Below, piece by piece: positions 59,286 through 64,000 of a stretch of 64,000 bases of DNA. Origin of the DNA: Pyrinomonadaceae bacterium (lineage in GTDB: Bacteria; Acidobacteriota; Blastocatellia; Pyrinomonadales; Pyrinomonadaceae); contig JAIBCB010000004.1 of assembly GCA_019694355.1 (NCBI GenBank), forward strand, positions 248,001-312,000, written 5' to 3'. The notes below the pieces were generated by a model. It worked only from the letters and a program-made list of their open reading frames with translations. It ran no database searches and was not told the origin of the DNA. Each line of letters opens with the position of its first letter. Position 1 is the first letter of the stretch. A program made the position numbers and the translations under genes.

Positions 59286-60532
59286 CAGCCTTCTTCGTTT
59301 TCCTTTGATGCGGGTGAGTAGATCTCGGTTGTTGAGTGCATCTCGACGCTGAGAGATTCGACCATACGCGGTTCCTCGATCCAGAGCGACATCACGCTGC
59401 GACTGCCGCGGTGCTCGAGTATGTGCCGATAGACGACGCTGCCGATGGCAACGATCGGGATGGAAATGAAGACGCCCGGAATACCGCCGATCTGTTCACC
59501 CGCAAGCACTGCAAGGATGATCATCAGCGGATGCAGGTGAATACCGCCGCGAACGATGCGCGGATAGATCACATAATCCTGACAGATCCGAAGAGCGATC
59601 AAAAAGGCCGCAACATACCACGCCTTTGTCGGATACTCACCAAAAGCAGCAACAAGCACGACGACGATGCCGATAGTCGCGGGACCGAGAACGGGCACGA
59701 ACTCGAATATGCCGGCGAGGATGCCGAGCAGGAGCGCGTATTTGAGGCCGATCGTGTAGAACCCGAGCGTGCAGATGATGCCGATCATCACGCAAGAGAT
59801 GAGCTGCGCACGGGTATAGGCCGCGAGCGTAAGGTTGATGTCGGCCATCATCGCTTCCGCACGGGCGCGATGCGGCCCAACAGGAAACATTCGTAAGACC
59901 GCCAGGCGCACGAGGTTCACATCCTTCAAAAAGAAGAATGCAAGGACCGGAACAAGGACGAACCACGGCAAGATCGTAAGGATCGAAAGGATCGTCGTCC
60001 CCAAAAATGCGGTTATTTCGGCGGCGGCGGTCGTGCCGACTTCGGTCAGCTTGTCCGTAATGTTCTTCTGAACATCTTCCGGCATATGTACACGATTAAA
60101 ACGACGGGTCGCCTCGTCATATTTCTCGCGCATCGCCGTCATATATCCCGGAATGTTCTTTGCGAATTCAGTTGCCTGCTCCGAAACTCGCGGTGCGATC
60201 GCCGCAATAGTAAAACCGACCACAGAAAAGACGATCGCGTAGGAGATCAGTATCGCGAGTCCTCTCGGCATGAACTTCTCTTTGCCGGCCGCTTTGAATG
60301 GCCGCCGAATCAATCTAACGAGCGGATCAAGCAGGTAAGCAAAAAAGACGGAGATCACGACGAGGAAGAGCAAATGCTTGAGAAGATATGCTCCATAAAG
60401 GACCGTCGCCGCAACGAGCAGAAGCACGATCGTGAGCACGACAACTCTTGCCACGGTGCCGGCTGAAGGGCCGCGTCGGCGCTCGACGGCGGTATCGGTC
60501 TCGGTTCGTTCGTTGTTGAGCAGATCGGCCAT
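59285..60532 (-). CDS. AI-2E family transporter
   Basis: A 415-residue polytopic protein of the AI-2E (UPF0118) family, members of which export varied small molecules or act as antiporters. About eight helices: a pair near residues 28-70, one near 88-115, and five in 200-380. Family features are the FLVVISVFFAYLLDPLVRLI pair, EFVPVLGPATIGIV, and YVIYPRIVRGGIHLHPLMIILAVLAGEQIGG. The name is historical; AI-2 export is proven only for TqsA. It follows the lipoprotein gene by 21 bp and precedes the 51-aa gene by stop-start overlap. Confidence 0.9.
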   Translation of the reverse strand: MADLLNNERTETDTAVERRRGPSAGTVARVVVLTIVLLLVAATVLYGAYLLKHLLFLVVISVFFAYLLDPLVRLIRRPFKAAGKEKFMPRGLAILISYAIVFSVVGFTIAAIAPRVSEQATEFAKNIPGYMTAMREKYDEATRRFNRVHMPEDVQKNITDKLTEVGTTAAAEITAFLGTTILSILTILPWFVLVPVLAFFFLKDVNLVRLAVLRMFPVGPHRARAEAMMADINLTLAAYTRAQLISCVMIGIICTLGFYTIGLKYALLLGILAGIFEFVPVLGPATIGIVVVLVAAFGEYPTKAWYVAAFLIALRICQDYVIYPRIVRGGIHLHPLMIILAVLAGEQIGGIPGVFISIPIVAIGSVVYRHILEHRGSRSVMSLWIEEPRMVESLSVEMHSTTEIYSPASKENEEG

Positions 60533-60553
60533 CTAAATGTGAATAACTATACG

Positions 60554-60982
60554 TTATTTTGCACTGGTTGCCGCAGAATTCTGATTCGAATTAGCTGACT
60601 GCGAATCTTGTGTGAGTATAGAGATCATAAACCTCGCGTGCAGGGCGTTGATGTCCGCTTCCGGCAGAGGCTCATTGCCGGCGATAGTGTATGCCGTTCC
60701 GTCTTCGGACGCAGCCCGTCGTTTTGCATTTCCCGTGTGCGACGAAAGAAGCAGTTTGTCATGATAATCGATCTGCCCGCCGTCTTTGCGCCGCATCAGA
60801 TAGATGTAAAGATAGCCGGCCTCTTTTGCGGCCCGAAGGTCAACATCAAAGCCCTTCGGCGTTGGCGAAACTCCGGGCGTTGCCTCCGGGACCTTCCCAT
60901 CATTCAGGATCGTTTGATTTGCGCACGCGCCTCCAAAGGTCGTGACCGCAAAAAGCAGCAATGTCGGCAATGTCGATCTCAT
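60554..60982 (-). CDS. Small lipoprotein, unknown (142 aa)
   Basis: Lipoprotein signal with lipobox ending FGGAC (C20), then a low-complexity stretch and a small alpha/beta-looking body (about residues 45-125: GYLYIYLMRRKDGGQIDYHDK). The C-terminal end is Ser/Asn/Ala-rich and probably disordered. ATG 60982 overlaps the stop of the GT-C-like gene by ATGA (60979-60982), so the two are translationally coupled. No family recognised. Its place in the operon suggests an envelope partner for the GT-C protein or the transporter. Confidence 0.75.
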   Translation of the reverse strand: MRSTLPTLLLFAVTTFGGACANQTILNDGKVPEATPGVSPTPKGFDVDLRAAKEAGYLYIYLMRRKDGGQIDYHDKLLLSSHTGNAKRRAASEDGTAYTIAGNEPLPEADINALHARFMISILTQDSQSANSNQNSAATSAK

Positions 60983-62802
60983 TGGTCGTTGGCCGCGTCG
61001 TCGTCCGGATCGACATTCGCGTTCTTAGCGTCGTTCGCTTCGATATCGTCGAGCTCTTTTTCTTCTTCGGCCGTCGGCGGCGTTTTGTCGTCAACGTCTT
61101 CCGCCGGCGGCTCAGCCTTACTATCGCGAATTTTCAGCAGCCGTGCTTCGTCATCCTCGTAGATCATATCGGCCCAGCCGCTGTCGAGCAGCTTTGCCAC
61201 CATATCGGTGTTCTCTTTCGCATCCGTGAACACGTATTTCGCCCCAAATTTATCTCGTATTTGCGGCCCCGGATCATCCGTCTTGCCCTCAGTGATGTCT
61301 TTGAGGAGTTTGTATAGATCAGGATGCTCGGAATAGAGATAGTTCGGATCGAGTCCGTAAACATATCGGTGTTTAGTGTCGTAATAGAAGAGCTTCGGGA
61401 AATCATCCCAGTTCGCGTTAAAGATCAGCTCACCCTTGGGAATGTTTTCTGCACCCGTGTCATCAAGACCGGTGGCAAATTCCATCGCACGCTTGTATTT
61501 ATCCGCCGCTTCGTTGCCGCGGATGCTGTCTGCAACACCGTTCCATTCGATCCCAAAGCGGTGGAACCCGACCGTATTCAGCATCACGACAACGAACAGA
61601 ATGCAGCCGATCACCCAAGCCGACCCTTCCTTCCACTTATCAAAACGCGACTTCGGCACCTCGCCCTTGTCGAGATATGGATCGATCTCGCGACGGAATT
61701 CGTCCGGAAGTTCTGCGACCTTCGGTGCGGTGAACGCCTGCCAGCTGAACGCCGCAAAGAGTATCGCGAACGGCGGGAAGTATTCGGCGAAACGCTTCGA
61801 TTTGAACTGCCACGCACAAAGGAAACTCACGAAGGCGAGAAAGAATGTCGCCTTCTCGGGCAGCTTTCCGTTACGCGGTACGAACAGGATGTAGCCGACG
61901 ACCATCGCAAGTATCGCGATCGGGAAATCCGTCAAGATCTCCTGTGCTGAGTACGAATACCATTCACCGCCGACCGCGACCGCAAAGTCGCTCGCGAGCT
62001 TGAATTTCTCCATCAAATGCTCGTAGAAGAGCATCAGATTCTGCGGAAAATAGGGGTTAATAAGATTGCCGAGTACGAGGCCGAGCGTTGTATAGGCAAG
62101 CGGCCGCCATTCGAAACGACGCTCGTTCCAAGCGACGATGATCGTCCAGATGAGTGCCGCTCCCCAAAGCAGCGGGAACAAACTATACGTCCAAACGAAT
62201 GCGAACATCAGCGGCGCAAGCCACACGTACTTGCGTTGGAAAAGCAGATGGATGCCGATGACCGTGATGATGATGGTCAATGGCGGCGCCTTTGCCATAT
62301 TCATCCGATAGAAGAAAGCATTCGCACAGCACATCAAGGCCGCAAACCATACGAGGTGATACTTCACTTCGTATCGGACGAGCAGCCAATAGACCGAAAA
62401 GATCGCTAAGCTGCCGTAAAAGATCGTCGAGACCTTTGCCGCCGTCTGCAGGTCAAAGAACCAGAGGAACGGTATCTGCAAAAGATGGAAGAGGAAATGG
62501 TGATCTGCGTACGATTGCGGGTTCAGGACCGTCAACGGCAGCCATTCGAACGTCGGCAGCCATTTGCCGTGGCTAAAGTTCTCCCAAAGAAGCGACGACC
62601 ACTTGATGTGGTAATAGCCGTCCCAATCACCGCAGCAGATCGCGTTGGTGCGCGTCTGCAGGAAGATCATCACCATCGCCGCGGCCAGCAGGCCAAAGGT
62701 CAAATACGTGATCCGCACGGCGCGGTCGGTCTCAAGGAATTCCTTCCAGCCCTGTTTCTTTGTCTCTTTATCTTCTATCGGAATATCGAGATTTTCGTCC
62801 AT
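60979..62802 (-). CDS. Polytopic GT-C-like membrane protein (607 aa)
   Basis: About ten to eleven transmembrane helices in residues 27-420, then a soluble domain of about 150 residues and an acidic tail (DDIEANDAKNANVDPDDD). The first loop, CCGDWDGYYHIKWSSLLWE, has a D-x-D pair followed by YYH, similar to the catalytic loop of STT3/AglB-type oligosaccharyltransferases (DPYYH). However, the STT3 WWDYG motif is not visible. It may be a glycosyltransferase or oligosaccharyltransferase relative acting on lipid-linked sugars in the periplasm; that is an inference. It heads a four-gene operon with the lipoprotein, AI-2E transporter and 51-aa gene. Confidence 0.75.
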   Translation of the reverse strand: MDENLDIPIEDKETKKQGWKEFLETDRAVRITYLTFGLLAAAMVMIFLQTRTNAICCGDWDGYYHIKWSSLLWENFSHGKWLPTFEWLPLTVLNPQSYADHHFLFHLLQIPFLWFFDLQTAAKVSTIFYGSLAIFSVYWLLVRYEVKYHLVWFAALMCCANAFFYRMNMAKAPPLTIIITVIGIHLLFQRKYVWLAPLMFAFVWTYSLFPLLWGAALIWTIIVAWNERRFEWRPLAYTTLGLVLGNLINPYFPQNLMLFYEHLMEKFKLASDFAVAVGGEWYSYSAQEILTDFPIAILAMVVGYILFVPRNGKLPEKATFFLAFVSFLCAWQFKSKRFAEYFPPFAILFAAFSWQAFTAPKVAELPDEFRREIDPYLDKGEVPKSRFDKWKEGSAWVIGCILFVVVMLNTVGFHRFGIEWNGVADSIRGNEAADKYKRAMEFATGLDDTGAENIPKGELIFNANWDDFPKLFYYDTKHRYVYGLDPNYLYSEHPDLYKLLKDITEGKTDDPGPQIRDKFGAKYVFTDAKENTDMVAKLLDSGWADMIYEDDEARLLKIRDSKAEPPAEDVDDKTPPTAEEEKELDDIEANDAKNANVDPDDDAANDQ

Positions 62803-62929
62803 TTATAAGCGGCGTTGTTTGGAAAAGTATTAGTTCAGGCGAAAAGAAAAAAGTAGCACGAAACAAGGGTTAAATCTAATATCGCAACGCCATCTTCGAT
62901 GAGGCAGGCCGCTATTTGTAACTATCTCT

Positions 62930-63610
62930 ATGACAGATGTGCTCATTTTCGCTACAATGCTTTCTTTGTCTATGTATCCGAAAGGAAATCTTTTTATTCC
63001 GTCGCGGCATGGCCAACTTGAGGCGATCCTGAAGGAACCTTCTGAACCTCGCAAAGGCGTCGCTCTCGTCTGCCATCCGCATCCACTTGGTGGCGGAACG
63101 ATGCACAACAAGGTAGTTTTCCGCATCGCCGCAGGGCTTGTGGACGCGGGCCTTACAACCCTGCGTTTCAACTTCAGCGGCGTTGGCGCCTCGACTGGCG
63201 TACATAACGATGTCGAAGGCGGCGTTGAAGATGTTACCGACGCACTCGCCTATCTCAAAGCCGAATTTCCTGAAGACACGATCGTACTCGCCGGCTTCTC
63301 TTTCGGCTCGCGGACAGGAATGCAGGTCGGAATGGCCGATGACCACGTGAAATGCCTTATTTCGGTTGGAACACCGGTCGAAAAGTATAATGACTTCGAC
63401 TTTCTTACGCAGGTCAAAAAACCGATCTTGTTCCTTCACGGCGATACCGACGAATTCTGCACGGTCGGCGGACTGCGGTCGATCACCGACAAGATCCCGC
63501 AGGCGGAGGTCGTGATCTTCGAGCACGGCGGCCATTTTTTTGACGATCATTTGAAGGAACTGCGCGAGACCGTTAGGGCGTGGACCGAGAAGCAACTTTT
63601 GAGAAACTAA
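62930..63610 (+). CDS. Cytoplasmic alpha/beta hydrolase (dienelactone-hydrolase-like)
   Basis: A 226-residue alpha/beta hydrolase. Visible: VCHPHPLGGGTMHNKVV (oxyanion region), LRFNFSGVGAS, nucleophile elbow GFSFGS, the acid in LHGDTDEF and the histidine in HGGHFFDDH near the end. The HPHPLGGG signature matches small prokaryotic hydrolases often annotated as CocE/NonD-type or dienelactone hydrolase; the substrate is unknown. Start uncertain: ATG 62930 is used, but ATG 62957 or 62972 (before YPKGNLFIPS) would also fit. A YciA-like thioesterase follows after 6 bp. Confidence 0.88.
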   Translation: MTDVLIFATMLSLSMYPKGNLFIPSRHGQLEAILKEPSEPRKGVALVCHPHPLGGGTMHNKVVFRIAAGLVDAGLTTLRFNFSGVGASTGVHNDVEGGVEDVTDALAYLKAEFPEDTIVLAGFSFGSRTGMQVGMADDHVKCLISVGTPVEKYNDFDFLTQVKKPILFLHGDTDEFCTVGGLRSITDKIPQAEVVIFEHGGHFFDDHLKELRETVRAWTEKQLLRN

Positions 63611-63616
63611 AATTTT

Positions 63617-64000
63617 ATGGATCAAGAACCAATAAAAGACGCCGCAATAAGGCTGACGATGATGCCGCGGGACACGAACGCGCACGGCACCGTTTTCGGC
63701 GGAATAATATTGAGCTACATTGACGTTGCGGGAAGCGTTGAGGCCGTACGGCGAACCAAGCACGACCGATTCGTGACGGTCGCGATGAAAGAGGTCGTTT
63801 TCCACGAACCGGTCTTCATCGGCGATCTGGTGAGTTTCTATGCGGAGACGATCAAGATCGGCAACACGTCGGTTACCGTACACGTAGAGGTCGAGGCCGA
63901 ACGCTTTGGTAATCAAGGCCAGAAGGTCAAGGTCACATCCGCTGACGTCGTGTTTGTCGCGATCAACCAATTTCGCGAAAAGGTGCAGGTTCGGAGCTAA
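63617..64000 (+). CDS. Acyl-CoA thioesterase, YciA-like hotdog protein
   Basis: A complete 127-residue single-hotdog thioesterase ending with the TAA at the last three bases of the window. Visible: the N-terminal MMPRDTNAHGTVFGGIILSYID, in which N/HG/FGG forms the active-site helix; the KEVVFHEPVFIGDLVSFYAE strand; and TSADVVFVAIN. It hydrolyses acyl-CoAs; preferred chain length is not visible. It follows the alpha/beta hydrolase by 6 bp, suggesting an operon. Confidence 0.92.
   Translation: MDQEPIKDAAIRLTMMPRDTNAHGTVFGGIILSYIDVAGSVEAVRRTKHDRFVTVAMKEVVFHEPVFIGDLVSFYAETIKIGNTSVTVHVEVEAERFGNQGQKVKVTSADVVFVAINQFREKVQVRS

Noticed and set aside
62912..63970. 352-codon frame opposite the hydrolase and thioesterase genes
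   Set aside because: It covers two clear plus-strand genes and contains no recognisable domain.

Overview
The window looks like chromosome from a Gram-negative, heterotrophic Acidobacteriota, most likely class Blastocatellia, order Pyrinomonadales. This is an inference. It rests on lpxK (lipid A synthesis), many lipoproteins and signal peptides, an outer-membrane-type DUF5916 protein, paralogous zinc-ribbon/TPR proteins, a giant CARDB surface protein, and a hairpin repeat with core CCGCCTGCGTCAGCGG that I associate with this group. Base composition is moderately GC-rich throughout. I see no phage, insertion sequence or CRISPR array.

Layout. 1-552 is the 5' part of a beta-lactamase-family serine hydrolase cut by the window edge. 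627-2006 is dihydropyrimidinase; a 56-codon membrane miniprotein lies between it and the next operon. 10942-2417 (minus strand) is a tight operon: class III aminotransferase, secreted alpha/beta hydrolase, and three paralogous zinc-ribbon/TolB-like/TPR proteins. 17182-11051 (minus) holds an aldehyde dehydrogenase followed by three exported TPR-type proteins. Diverging from it, 17212-21633 encodes acyl-CoA synthetase, myo-inositol-1-phosphate synthase and a phosphoglucose isomerase of the Tal-Pgi type without its transaldolase half. 21635-27029 contains an FtsX-like permease and a TesA-YbbA-YbbP-like cluster. 28490-30241 has rdgB, tRNA-Pro(TGG), an HU-type protein and a small unknown protein, with clear promoters and terminators. 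Two GT-C-like membrane proteins (30240-32042, 60979-62802) and a DUF5916 protein suggest envelope or glycan biology.

34754-36169 is a gene-free 1.4 kb field of repeats and hairpins. It is followed by yqeY, a flavin reductase, dnaJ, dnaK, grpE and hrcA, with a terminator between dnaK and dnaJ, no CIRCE operator that I can find, and an inverted repeat over the hrcA start codon. After a SprT-like protease, a lipoprotein, a dienoyl-CoA-reductase-like SDR and an exported unknown come trpG/pabA, a trpD-like gene with altered PRPP-loop residues, and lpxK. 50411-59029 is a very large surface-protein gene (beta-propeller, ten CARDB-like repeats, TIG, dockerin-like, cohesin-like, carboxypeptidase-regulatory-like domains) interrupted by one in-frame TAG at 51452. 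The window ends with a four-gene minus-strand operon (GT-C protein, lipoprotein, AI-2E family transporter, 51-aa membrane protein) and two plus-strand genes, an alpha/beta hydrolase and a YciA-like thioesterase.

The best candidates for something undescribed are: the hairpin repeat present both as a tandem array and inside a coding sequence; the dense hairpin field with an 84-nt structured element; the nonsense-split giant gene; the hairpin that encloses start codons on both strands between hrcA and a SprT-like gene; and the TrpD-like protein with a rewritten active site.
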